The notes under the pieces were generated by a model, which worked only from the letters and a program-made list of their open reading frames with translations, did no database searches and was not told the origin of the DNA. The translations under genes were made by a program, and so were the position numbers. Below, piece by piece: positions 1-6,249 of a DNA stretch of 12,754 nucleotides (positions within the stretch are counted from its first letter, which is position 1; every line of letters begins with the position of its first letter). The DNA comes from Betaproteobacteria bacterium. GTDB taxonomy: Bacteria > Pseudomonadota > Gammaproteobacteria > Burkholderiales > SG8-39. The stretch covers positions 1 to 12,754 of the forward strand of contig JAFAGU010000312.1 of NCBI GenBank assembly GCA_019237595.1. Reading direction: 5' to 3'.

Positions 1-804
1 TTCGCGCACACGATGTTCTTCGGCATCGGCGGCTACGGGGTGGGCATCGCCATGGCGCGCCTCGAGCCCGCCTGGGCGAACGTCGGCGTGGGCATCGCCG
101 GGGCGGTCCTCGCCTCGCTCGCGCTTTCGTTCCTCATCGGCCTCTTCTCGCTGCGCGTGAAAGCGATCTTCTTCGCGATGATCACGCTCGCGGTGGCCTC
201 CTTCTTCGCCATCCTCGCGTCGCAGCTCTCGGCCATCACTGGCGGCGAGGATGGCCTGACGTTCAAGGTGCCGGAGCTCCTGCGCTCGCGCACCAGCGCG
301 TACTACGTCGTCTTCGTGGCCGCCACCGCGGTCTTCCTCGCGCTCCTGCGCGTGGTGAACTCACCCTTCGGCCGGGTGCTGCTCGCGATCCGCGAAAACG
401 ACTTTCGCGCCGAGGCCCTGGGCTACCGGACCGTCGTCTATCGCACAGTGGCGAACTGCCTGGGGGCGCTCGTCGCGACGCTCGCGGGCGCGCTCTACGC
501 GCTCTGGCTCCGGTATACCGGGCCCAACACGACGCTCGACTTCTCCATCATGGTGGACATCCTGCTCATGGTCGTCATCGGCGGCATGGGCACGATGTAC
601 GGAGCAGTCCTTGGCGCCACGCTCTTCGTCGTCGCCCAGAACTACCTGCAGGACGCAATGAAGGCCATCTCGTCCGCGGCGGCAGGCGTGCCGCTTCTCC
701 CGCAGCTCTTCCATCCGGACCGCTGGCTCCTCTGGCTGGGCCTGCTCTTCGTCCTTTCGGTCTACTACTTCCCGCGCGGGATCGTCGGGCAGCTCCGGAA
801 ATGA
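1..804 (+). CDS. livM: LivM-type branched-chain amino acid ABC transporter permease (5' end cut by window edge)
   Basis: The reading frame is open from base 1, so the N-terminus lies outside the window; the first ATG at 13 is probably internal. The fragment is 267 codons of a family usually around 300-350 residues. It is strongly hydrophobic, with about six membrane segments. Family landmarks, numbered from the window's first codon, are a GGEDGL loop at about 82-87, the SPFGRVLLAIREN segment at about 121-133 (cytoplasmic coupling region that meets the ATPase in LivHM permeases) and GGMGTMYGAVLG at about 194-205. LivM pairs with LivH in the inner membrane and is driven by LivG/LivF to import branched-chain amino acids or, in many proteobacteria, other small carboxylates or aromatics; the substrate cannot be read from this fragment. 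The stop codon overlaps the ATG of the downstream hydrolase (ATGA), so it is probably the penultimate gene of a plus-strand operon that begins off the left edge. Confidence 0.9.
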   Translation, partial: FAHTMFFGIGGYGVGIAMARLEPAWANVGVGIAGAVLASLALSFLIGLFSLRVKAIFFAMITLAVASFFAILASQLSAITGGEDGLTFKVPELLRSRTSAYYVVFVAATAVFLALLRVVNSPFGRVLLAIRENDFRAEALGYRTVVYRTVANCLGALVATLAGALYALWLRYTGPNTTLDFSIMVDILLMVVIGGMGTMYGAVLGATLFVVAQNYLQDAMKAISSAAAGVPLLPQLFHPDRWLLWLGLLFVLSVYYFPRGIVGQLRK

Positions 805-1637
805 AATCCAAATACGCGCTCTGCGAGGGACGCGAGATCCACTTCATGGACTGGAGCGAAAAGCGCGCCGAGGTCGTCGTCGCGTGGCACGGGCTCGCGC
901 GTACCGGCCGCGACATGGACGAGCTCGCCGCGCATCTCTCGAAGCATTATCGCGTCCTCTGCCCGGACACGATCGGCCGCGGTCTTTCGCAGTGGAGCCC
1001 CGAGCCTGAGCGCGAGTACTGCCTCGACTTCTACGGCCGCATCGCCGTTTCTCTTCTCGATCAACTGCAGATCAAGACCTGCGCGTGGGTCGGGACGTCC
1101 ATGGGAGGCGCCATCGGGCTGCGGCTAGCAGCCGGCGCCCTTAAGGGTCGCATCCGCAGGCTCGTGCTGAACGACATGGGCCCGAAGATCGCCGATGCCG
1201 CGGTGGAGCGCATCCGCTCGTATGCGGGAAAACCGCCGCGCTTCGACCGGCTGAGCGAGCTCGAGCAGTATTTCCGCACCATCTACAAGCCCTACGGCTG
1301 GCTCTCGGACGAGCAATGGCGCCGTCTAGCCGAGACTTCCGCCCGGAGGCTCCCCGACGGAGGCATCACCACCCACTACGATCCGAACATGGTCCTGCAG
1401 TTCGTCCACCATCCGCGCGACTACGACCAGTGGGAGGCGTACGACCGGATCGAGGCGCCGACGCTATGCCTGCGCGGCGAGCACTCGGACCTGCTGCTCG
1501 CCGAGACCGCCGAGGAAATGAAGCGCCGCGGGCCCCGCGCGGAAGTCGTCACCATCGCCGGCTGCGGCCATGCGCCGGCGCTCAATGTGCCGGATCAGCT
1601 GAGTCTTGTGGAGCGGTTTTTGGCCGGATCGAGATGA
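801..1637 (+). CDS. alpha/beta hydrolase of unknown substrate
   Basis: A 278-residue soluble protein with the canonical alpha/beta-hydrolase layout. The HG of the oxyanion loop is at 30-31 (HGLARTG). The strand-4 acidic turn is PDTIGRG (55-61). The nucleophile elbow is GTSMGG, with Ser100 as nucleophile. Asp230 in RGEHSDLL is the likely acid, and His257 in GCGHAP is the catalytic base. A helical lid-like insert lies at about 130-200. There is no signal peptide, so it is probably cytoplasmic. The ATG overlaps the stop of livM by 4 nt, which implies co-transcription and translational coupling. The link to a LivM-type transporter suggests it acts on an ester, lactone or ring-cleavage product of the imported compound, but that is inference. 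The last 56 nt overlap the 3' end of tatC on the opposite strand. The catalytic residues look intact; substrate specificity cannot be assigned. Confidence 0.9.
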   Translation: MKSKYALCEGREIHFMDWSEKRAEVVVAWHGLARTGRDMDELAAHLSKHYRVLCPDTIGRGLSQWSPEPEREYCLDFYGRIAVSLLDQLQIKTCAWVGTSMGGAIGLRLAAGALKGRIRRLVLNDMGPKIADAAVERIRSYAGKPPRFDRLSELEQYFRTIYKPYGWLSDEQWRRLAETSARRLPDGGITTHYDPNMVLQFVHHPRDYDQWEAYDRIEAPTLCLRGEHSDLLLAETAEEMKRRGPRAEVVTIAGCGHAPALNVPDQLSLVERFLAGSR

Positions 1638-2346
1638 AGCGGGCGAAGAAGAGCCCCGCTTCGTAAAGGACGCACATCGGGATCGCCAGCATGAGCTGCG
1701 AGAGGACGTCGGGCGGCGTCACGACCGCAGCGACCACGAACGCGCCGACGATGACGTAGGGGCGCACATCGCGAAGCTGGGCGACGGTGACGATGCCCAT
1801 GCGGACCAGGATCACCACGACCACCGGGATCTCGAAAGTCACGCCGAACGCGACGAACATCGTGATGACGAAGCTGAAGTAGGCATCGATGTCCGGCGCC
1901 GGGGTGATCGACTTGGGCGCGAAGGCGTGGATGAACGTGAACACGCGCTCGAAGACGAAGTAGTAGCAGAACGCCATGCCGAGGAGGAAGAGCACCGTGC
2001 TGGCGACCACGAGCGGGAGGCCGATCTTCTTCTCATGCTCGTAGAGGCCTGGGGCGACGAACGCCCACGCCTGGTAGAGGACGAAGGGCAGCGCTCCCAC
2101 CAGCGCGGCGAGCGCCGTGACCTTCATCGGCACCATGAACGGCGTGATGACGCCCGTGGCGATCATCTTGGTGCCGTCGGGAAGCGCGCTCATGAGCGGC
2201 ACGGCGAGGAAGTCGTAGATCGCGCCCGATCCCGGCCAGACGAAGGCGAAGACCACGAAGAGCACGAGCACCGCAGCGAGCGCGCGCATGATGCGCTGGC
2301 GGAGCTCGATGAGATGGGAGATGAAGCTTTCCTGTGCTTCGCTCAC
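1582..2346 (-). CDS. tatC: Sec-independent protein translocase subunit TatC
   Basis: TatC is the multi-spanning inner-membrane core of the twin-arginine translocase; with TatB it recognises RR signal peptides on folded cargo. The 254-residue length is normal. The N-terminal cytoplasmic HLIELRQR motif (11-18) holds the Glu14/Arg16/Arg18 cluster equivalent to E. coli Glu15/Arg17/Arg19. The cytoplasmic loop AFVAPGLYEHEKK (95-107) supplies Phe96 and Glu105, equivalent to the signal-peptide-binding Phe94/Glu103. RPYVIVGAF (195-203) and TPPDVLSQ (210-217) are further signatures. Six membrane helices are apparent. The start is GTG at 2346; the next Met is residue 20, beyond the conserved motif, so GTG must be used. 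It overlaps the tatB stop as GTGA. The 3' end overlaps the convergent hydrolase gene by 56 nt. No intrinsic terminator is visible after it. Confidence 0.97.
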   Translation of the reverse strand: MSEAQESFISHLIELRQRIMRALAAVLVLFVVFAFVWPGSGAIYDFLAVPLMSALPDGTKMIATGVITPFMVPMKVTALAALVGALPFVLYQAWAFVAPGLYEHEKKIGLPLVVASTVLFLLGMAFCYYFVFERVFTFIHAFAPKSITPAPDIDAYFSFVITMFVAFGVTFEIPVVVVILVRMGIVTVAQLRDVRPYVIVGAFVVAAVVTPPDVLSQLMLAIPMCVLYEAGLFFARFISIRPKTAPQDSADPAH

Positions 2347-2708
2347 GACTTCGCTTCTTCGGGCTTGCGCTCTTCGGTCCGGGGCTCGGCGGCGCTCTTG
2401 TCCTCGACCTTCGCCGACTCGACGACCGACTGGACGGATTGGTTGAGCTCCGTCTCGGTCTTCGAGAGCTCGCTCCGCACCGAGCTCTCGAAGCTCGTCG
2501 CGCTCTGCTGCAGCTGATCGCGCATCTTCTTCAGGTCCTCGAGCTCCATCTCGCGGTTGATGTCCGCCTTCACCTCGGTAACGTAGCGCTGCAGTCGCCC
2601 GGCGAGGTGGCCGAGCGTGCGCGCGACGCGCGGCAGCCGCTCGGGCCCGATGACGACGAGCGCCACGACGCCGATGACGAGAAGCTCGGAGAACCCTATG
2701 TCGAACAT
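2343..2708 (-). CDS. tatB: Sec-independent protein translocase subunit TatB
   Basis: TatB is a single-span membrane protein that partners TatC in the twin-arginine signal-peptide receptor complex. The 121-residue protein opens with the family signature MFDIGFSEL, with Glu8 in the membrane segment, a hydrophobic helix to about residue 20, then GPERLP (21-26) at the hinge and an amphipathic helix. A charged coiled-coil-prone region (about 45-100) follows, then a Glu/Lys-rich tail. The frame stays open upstream of the ATG at 2708, but that extension would run through a terminator hairpin and destroy the conserved N-terminus, so I reject it. The MFDIG motif distinguishes it from TatA. No clear Shine-Dalgarno precedes the ATG, which lies 16 nt after the U-run of the terminator behind tatA. 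Its stop overlaps the tatC GTG. Confidence 0.96.
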   Translation of the reverse strand: MFDIGFSELLVIGVVALVVIGPERLPRVARTLGHLAGRLQRYVTEVKADINREMELEDLKKMRDQLQQSATSFESSVRSELSKTETELNQSVQSVVESAKVEDKSAAEPRTEERKPEEAKS

Positions 2709-2721
2709 GCGATGGCCCGAG

Positions 2722-2749
2722 AATAAAAAGGCGCCCGCAGGGGCGCCTT
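2722..2749 (-). terminator. intrinsic terminator between tatA and tatB
   Basis: On the minus strand a perfect inverted repeat, GGCGCCC / GGGCGCC, with a CTGC loop is followed by TTTTT then ATT. Counting the two A-T pairs at the base, the stem is 9 bp. The hairpin begins 20 nt after the tatA stop and its U-run ends 16 nt before the tatB ATG. The structure is a textbook Rho-independent terminator for leftward transcription; the opposite strand lacks a U-run. It would end or reduce transcription after tatA. Confidence 0.85.
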
Positions 2750-2769
2750 CGTCGACGGAAGCTCGGGCG

Positions 2770-2997
2770 TCAGGCCTTGGACTCGGTCTTGCTCTTGACC
2801 TCGCCGTCGACCGTCTTGCCGGTGACCTGAGGCGCCGGGGCTGCGTCGGGCCGATCGCCGCCCTCGCGCATGCCTTCCTTGAAGCCGCGCACGGCGCCGC
2901 CAAGATCGGCGCCCATGTTGCGGAGCTTCTTCGTGCCGAAGATCAGCATCACGATCAGCAGGACGATCAGCCAGTGCCAGATGCTGAGCGAACCCAT
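2770..2997 (-). CDS. tatA: Sec-independent protein translocase subunit TatA
   Basis: TatA is the small pore or membrane-destabilising component of the twin-arginine translocase; it oligomerises at TatBC when cargo is bound. The 75-residue protein has a short N-terminus and one membrane helix (about 6-20). The FGTKKL hinge (20-25) matches the FGxxKL consensus, and an amphipathic helix (RNMGADLGGAVRGFKEGM) follows. The tail is low-complexity, polar and Pro/Ala/Lys-rich. The ATG at 2997 is supported by the best Shine-Dalgarno in the window (AGGAGG, 5 nt upstream), which lies just past the hinT stop. That strong site, and the terminator directly downstream, both fit TatA being needed in excess over TatB and TatC. 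Confidence 0.96.
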   Translation of the reverse strand: MGSLSIWHWLIVLLIVMLIFGTKKLRNMGADLGGAVRGFKEGMREGGDRPDAAPAPQVTGKTVDGEVKSKTESKA

Positions 2998-3002
2998 GTC
3001 TT

Positions 3003-3008
3003 CCTCCT
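3003..3008 (-). promoter_or_regulatory. consensus Shine-Dalgarno of tatA
   Basis: The minus strand reads AGGAGG followed by AAGAC and the tatA ATG. It is a perfect six-base anti-16S match at 5-nt spacing. Most other genes here have weak sites or rely on start/stop overlap. The element sits in the 14-nt gap between the hinT stop and tatA. Confidence 0.85.
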
Positions 3009-3011
3009 AGC

Positions 3012-3374
3012 TCACTGTTTCCTGCGCTGGAGCATCGGTCCGAGAGGCTCCGGACCGCCCAGCACGTGCATGTGCACATGATACACCTCCTGATGCCCCA
3101 CCGGCCCCGTGTTGACGATGGTGCGGAAGCCCTCGGCCGCGCCCGACTCGCGAGCGAGGCGGCCCGCGATGGCGAGCATGCGGCCGAAGGCCGCCTCGTG
3201 AGAAGGCGTCGCGTCATAGAGGGTCGCGACGTGCGTCTTCGGCACGACGAGGAAATGCACCGGCGCCTGCGGGCGGATGTCGTGGAAGGCGAGCACCTCC
3301 GCGTCCTCGTAGAGCTTCTTCGCCGGAATCTCGCCGCTCACGATCTTGCAGAAAATACAATTCGGATCGCTCAT
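3012..3374 (-). CDS. hinT: HinT-type histidine triad (HIT) purine nucleoside phosphoramidase
   Basis: The 120-residue protein is the full length of the HinT branch. The HIT active-site motif HVHMHVLGG is at 99-107, with His101 the expected nucleophile. The N-terminal CIFCKIVSGEIPA (6-18) has the paired cysteines (Cys6, Cys9) of zinc-containing HINT proteins, and the DIRPQAPVHFLVVPK strand (32-46) is a family landmark. Known relatives hydrolyse adenosine 5'-phosphoramidates and acyl- or aminoacyl-adenylates in the cytoplasm; the physiological substrate is unclear. The gene starts 9 nt after the hisE stop and ends just before the tatA Shine-Dalgarno, so it probably rides on the his transcript. 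Its place between his and tat genes is common in betaproteobacteria (from memory). A direct role in either pathway is not established. Confidence 0.93.
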   Translation of the reverse strand: MSDPNCIFCKIVSGEIPAKKLYEDAEVLAFHDIRPQAPVHFLVVPKTHVATLYDATPSHEAAFGRMLAIAGRLARESGAAEGFRTIVNTGPVGHQEVYHVHMHVLGGPEPLGPMLQRRKQ

Positions 3375-3383
3375 CGCTCTGCC

Positions 3384-3713
3384 CTATTTCTTCCGCGCCG
3401 CCTTTTCGTCGAGCCCGGGGATGCCTTCGCGGCGATGCAGCTCCGCGAGGACGTCGCCCGGCCCCAGCCCGTGGCGCGCGAGGAGGATCATGCTGTGGAA
3501 CCACAGGTCCGCCGTCTCGCGCACGAGGTGGAGCCGGTCGCCGCTCTTCGCGGCGAGGACGGTCTCCGTAGCCTCCTCGCCGATTTTCTTAAGCACCGAG
3601 TCTTCGCCTTCGGAGAGAAGCTTCGCGACGTACGAGGTCTTCGGGTCGGCGCCCTTGCGCTGCTCGATCGTCGTGGCGATCCGTTCCAGCGTCTCATAAA
3701 GTCCTGGCTTCAT
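3384..3713 (-). CDS. hisE: phosphoribosyl-ATP diphosphatase HisE
   Basis: HisE catalyses step 2 of histidine synthesis: it hydrolyses PR-ATP to PR-AMP and pyrophosphate in the cytoplasm. The 109-residue protein is a stand-alone member of the all-alpha MazG-like NTP pyrophosphatase fold. The conserved core includes SYVAKLLSEG (27-36), KKIGEEATE (42-50) with the metal-binding Glu residues, and RETADLWFHSM (65-75). The ATG at 3713 overlaps the hisI stop as ATGA. The frame is open further upstream through hisI, but the extension has no HisE homology. In enterobacteria HisI and HisE are fused in one polypeptide; here they are separate and overlapping, the common non-enteric arrangement. HinT follows after 9 nt. 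Confidence 0.96.
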   Translation of the reverse strand: MKPGLYETLERIATTIEQRKGADPKTSYVAKLLSEGEDSVLKKIGEEATETVLAAKSGDRLHLVRETADLWFHSMILLARHGLGPGDVLAELHRREGIPGLDEKAARKK

Positions 3714-4093
3714 TTGTCGTAGATCGAGGCCGGGTCCTTGAGGACCGGTTCCACCTCTTTCCATCTCCCGTTCTCCAGTTTTCGGAAGAAACAGCGCTCG
3801 TGCCCCGTATGGCAGGCGATGCCGCCGGCCTGCTCGACGAGGAGCAGGACCGCGTCGGCGTCGCAATCAAGCCGCACCTCCCGCACCTTCTGCACGTGCC
3901 CGGACTCCTCGCCCTTGCGCCACAGGCGCTTGCGCGAGCGCGACCAGTAGACCGCCTCGCCGCGCTTCACCGTCTCGGCTAGCGCCTCGCGGTTCATCCA
4001 TGCCACGGTGAGGACCTTGCCGGTCACCGCGTCCTGCGCGACGGCGGCGACGAGCTCGTGTTCGTTCCACGGCACCTCATCGAGGTAGGTCAC
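3710..4093 (-). CDS. hisI: phosphoribosyl-AMP cyclohydrolase HisI
   Basis: HisI performs step 3, opening the purine ring of PR-AMP to give ProFAR; it is a zinc- and magnesium-dependent cytoplasmic enzyme. The 127-residue single-domain form shows VLTVAWMNREAL (27-38), the GEAVYWSRSR segment (45-54), the metal-binding DCDADA motif (76-81), and the Cys94/Cys101 pair in CHTGHERC, which with Cys77 forms the expected zinc site. The start is GTG at 4093, which overlaps the hisF stop (GTGA) and has a GAGG about 7 nt upstream. The longer open frame extending into hisF is a shadow. Its stop overlaps the hisE ATG, so hisF, hisI and hisE are chained by 4-nt overlaps. Confidence 0.96.
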   Translation of the reverse strand: MTYLDEVPWNEHELVAAVAQDAVTGKVLTVAWMNREALAETVKRGEAVYWSRSRKRLWRKGEESGHVQKVREVRLDCDADAVLLLVEQAGGIACHTGHERCFFRKLENGRWKEVEPVLKDPASIYDK

Positions 4094-4848
4094 AGGCGCA
4101 CCTCGATTCCCCGGCTCCTCATGTGCTCCTTTACCTGGCGCACGGTGAGGTCGCCGAAATGGAAGACGCTCGCCGCCAGCACTGCATCGGCGCCGCCAGT
4201 CGTCACGCCCTCCGCGAAGTGCTCGGGCGAACCGACGCCGCCCGAGGCGATCACGGGGACGCCTACCGCATCGCACACCGCGCGCGTGAGCGGAAGGTCG
4301 AAGCCCTCCCGCGTCCCATCGCGGTCCATGCTCGTGAGGAGGATTTCGCCGGCGCCTGCGCGCTCCATCGTCTTCGCCCATTCGATCGCATCGAGCTCCG
4401 TCGGCCGCCGGCCGCCATGGGTGAAGACTTTCCAGGAGTTGCCGACCTTCTTCGCATCGATGGCAACCACGATGCACTGGCATCCAACGATGCCGGAAGC
4501 TTCTTTCACCAGCGCCGGGTTCTGCACGGCCGCCGTGTTGATCGACACCTTGTCGGCGCCCGCGTTGAGCAGCCGCCGGACGTCCCGCACGTCGCGCACG
4601 CCGCCGCCGACGGTGAGCGGGATGAAAACCTTGGCGGCGACTGCCTCGATGACGTTGAGAAGGATGTCGCGCTCATCGGAGCTCGCCGTAATGTCGAGGA
4701 ACGCGACCTCGTCGGCGCCCTGCTCGTCGTAGCGCGCCGCGATCTCCACGGGGTCGCCCGCGTCGCGCAGGTTGAGGAAGTTCACGCCCTTGACCACGCG
4801 CCCGGCGGTGACGTCCAGGCACGGGATGACCCGCTTCGCCAGGGGCAT
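4090..4848 (-). CDS. hisF: imidazole glycerol phosphate synthase cyclase subunit HisF
   Basis: HisF is the (beta/alpha)8 cyclase half of IGP synthase. It uses ammonia delivered by HisH to convert PRFAR to IGP and AICAR, linking histidine and purine synthesis. The 252-residue length is typical. Catalytic Asp12 lies in IPCLDV, and Asp131 in VVAIDAKK is the second catalytic acid. The two phosphate sites are represented by PLTVGGGV (78-85) and VIASGGVG (199-206), showing the half-barrel duplication shared with HisA. The ATG at 4848 has a GGAGA about 5 nt upstream. HisF follows hisA after 16 nt and overlaps hisI by 4 nt. Its partner hisH is two genes upstream in the same operon. Confidence 0.98.
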   Translation of the reverse strand: MPLAKRVIPCLDVTAGRVVKGVNFLNLRDAGDPVEIAARYDEQGADEVAFLDITASSDERDILLNVIEAVAAKVFIPLTVGGGVRDVRDVRRLLNAGADKVSINTAAVQNPALVKEASGIVGCQCIVVAIDAKKVGNSWKVFTHGGRRPTELDAIEWAKTMERAGAGEILLTSMDRDGTREGFDLPLTRAVCDAVGVPVIASGGVGSPEHFAEGVTTGGADAVLAASVFHFGDLTVRQVKEHMRSRGIEVRL

Positions 4849-4864
4849 CCGTCTCTCCGGAGCT

Positions 4865-5620
4865 TCAGGACGGCGCCTTGCCGAGCGCCTTGTCGGCGGC
4901 GGCCTGCGCGGTCTTCAGGTCGAGCTTGCCCTCGTATAGCGCACGTCCGGCGATGGTGCCGATCACGCCCTCCGGCACGAGCTTCGCGCAGATCGCCTCG
5001 ACGTCCTTCACGCTGTTCAGCCCGCCGGAGGCAATGACCGGCGTCTTGATCGACTGGGCGAGCTTGAGCGTAGCGTCGATGTTGACGCCGTTCATCATGC
5101 CGTCGCGGCCGATGTCGGTGTAGATGAGCGCCTCGACCCCGTACTCCTCGTACTTCTTCGCGAGGTCCACGACGTCGTGGCCGGTCATCTTGGACCAGCC
5201 CTCGACCGCCACCTTGCCGTCCTTCGCGTCGAGGCCGGCGATGATGTGGCCTGGAAAGGCGTAGCACGCGTCGGAAAGAAAGCCCGGATTCTTGACCGCG
5301 GCCGTGCCGATCACCACCCAGGTCACGCCCGCATCGAGGTAGCTCTCGATCGTGTCGAGGTCGCGGATCCCGCCGCCGAGCTCGATCGGCATCGCGTCGC
5401 CCACGGCCTTGATGATCTCGCGGATGATCTTCTCGTTCTTCGGTCGGCCCGCGACCGCGCCGTTCAGGTCGACGATGTGCAGCCGCTTTGCGCCCTGCGC
5501 GAGCCAGTGCTTCGCCGTCGAGAGGGGGTCGTCGGAGAACACCGTCGCCGACTCCATCTTGCCCTGCTGCAGGCGCACGCAGCGACCGTCCTTGAGGTCG
5601 ATGGCGGGAATGATCAGCAC
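4865..5620 (-). CDS. hisA: ProFAR isomerase HisA
   Basis: HisA carries out the Amadori isomerisation of ProFAR to PRFAR (step 4) in a (beta/alpha)8 barrel. The 251-residue protein has catalytic Asp8 in IPAIDLKDG and Asp131 in AGLDAKDG. Phosphate-binding loops are ELGGGIRD (80-87) and VIASGGL, repeating the half-barrel pattern seen in HisF. The start is GTG at 5620, fixed by the family N-terminus (LIIPAIDL). The sequence just upstream (CCCCTCGTT) contains no Shine-Dalgarno, so initiation probably depends on ribosomes arriving from hisH, whose stop is 14 nt upstream. The downstream gap to hisF is 16 nt. Confidence 0.97.
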   Translation of the reverse strand: MLIIPAIDLKDGRCVRLQQGKMESATVFSDDPLSTAKHWLAQGAKRLHIVDLNGAVAGRPKNEKIIREIIKAVGDAMPIELGGGIRDLDTIESYLDAGVTWVVIGTAAVKNPGFLSDACYAFPGHIIAGLDAKDGKVAVEGWSKMTGHDVVDLAKKYEEYGVEALIYTDIGRDGMMNGVNIDATLKLAQSIKTPVIASGGLNSVKDVEAICAKLVPEGVIGTIAGRALYEGKLDLKTAQAAADKALGKAPS

Positions 5621-5634
5621 AACGAGGGGTTAAA

Positions 5635-6246
5635 TCAGGGACGCCAGCTCACGAAGTTGGAGAGAAGTTGCAGGCCGGCGGACTGGCTTTTTTCAGGGTG
5701 GAACTGGACGGCGAAAATATTATCCCGCGCCACTGCGCAGGTAAAGGGCGCGCCGTACGTCGCCGTCGCCGCGGTCAGAGAAGCGTCGCCGGGGGCCGGG
5801 AAGTAGCTGTGCACGAAGTAGAACCGGCTGGCGTCGGCGATGCCGCGCCACAAGGCGTGCGGTCGGGCCTGCCGAACCTCGTTCCAACCCATGTGGGGCA
5901 CCTTCAGCCCGGTGAGATGGAAGCGCGGCACCGATCCCCGCAGGATGCCCAGGCCCGGCGTGTCCCCTTCTTCGCCCCGCTCGAAGAGCATCTGCAGCCC
6001 GATGCAGATGCCGAGGAAGGGCTTCGAACCCGCAGCGCGCACGACCGCCTCCCGCGCACCGCTTGCCGAGAGCTGGCGCATGCAGTCGGGCATGGCGCCC
6101 TGTCCGGGCACCACGACGCGGTCGGCGGCGAGGATGGCGTCGGGACGCGCCGTGACCGCGACCTCGGCCGAGGGCGCCACGTGCTCGATCGCCTTGGAGA
6201 CCGAGCGCAGGTTCCCCATGCCGTAATCCACTACGGCAATCTTCAA
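5635..6246 (-). CDS. hisH: imidazole glycerol phosphate synthase glutaminase subunit HisH
   Basis: HisH is the class-I glutamine amidotransferase half of IGP synthase; it hydrolyses glutamine and channels ammonia into the HisF barrel. The 203-residue protein begins with the family's KIAVVDYGMGNLRS. Its oxyanion-strand PGQGAMPDC is at 47-55, the nucleophile Cys81 is in GICIGLQ, and the His183/Glu185 pair is in QFHPEKSQ, so the triad is complete. The conserved PHMGWNE is at 117-123. The start codon is TTG at 6246: it is the only plausible initiator that keeps the conserved first strand, since the next Met is residue 10. It lies 3 nt after the hisB stop with only a weak purine stretch upstream, consistent with translational coupling. 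Confidence 0.96.
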   Translation of the reverse strand: MKIAVVDYGMGNLRSVSKAIEHVAPSAEVAVTARPDAILAADRVVVPGQGAMPDCMRQLSASGAREAVVRAAGSKPFLGICIGLQMLFERGEEGDTPGLGILRGSVPRFHLTGLKVPHMGWNEVRQARPHALWRGIADASRFYFVHSYFPAPGDASLTAATATYGAPFTCAVARDNIFAVQFHPEKSQSAGLQLLSNFVSWRP

Positions 6247-6249
6247 GGG

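Noticed and set aside
1636..1662. An 8-bp inverted repeat (GAAGCGGG / CCCGCTTC, 11-nt loop) starting at the hydrolase stop codon, considered as a plus-strand terminator
   Set aside because: No U-run follows on either strand, and the repeat lies in codons for a conserved part of TatC, so chance plus coding constraint explains it.
1606..2517. A plus-strand open frame with a very His/Asp/Glu/Arg-rich product across tatC and tatB
   Set aside because: It is the antisense of hydrophobic and charged codons in tatC/tatB; the odd composition follows from the complementary strand. tatC and tatB are intact and recognisable.
2709..2903. N-terminal extension of tatB to 186 residues
   Set aside because: The extra residues would be read through the terminator hairpin and the end of tatA; the conserved TatB N-terminus begins at the ATG at 2708.
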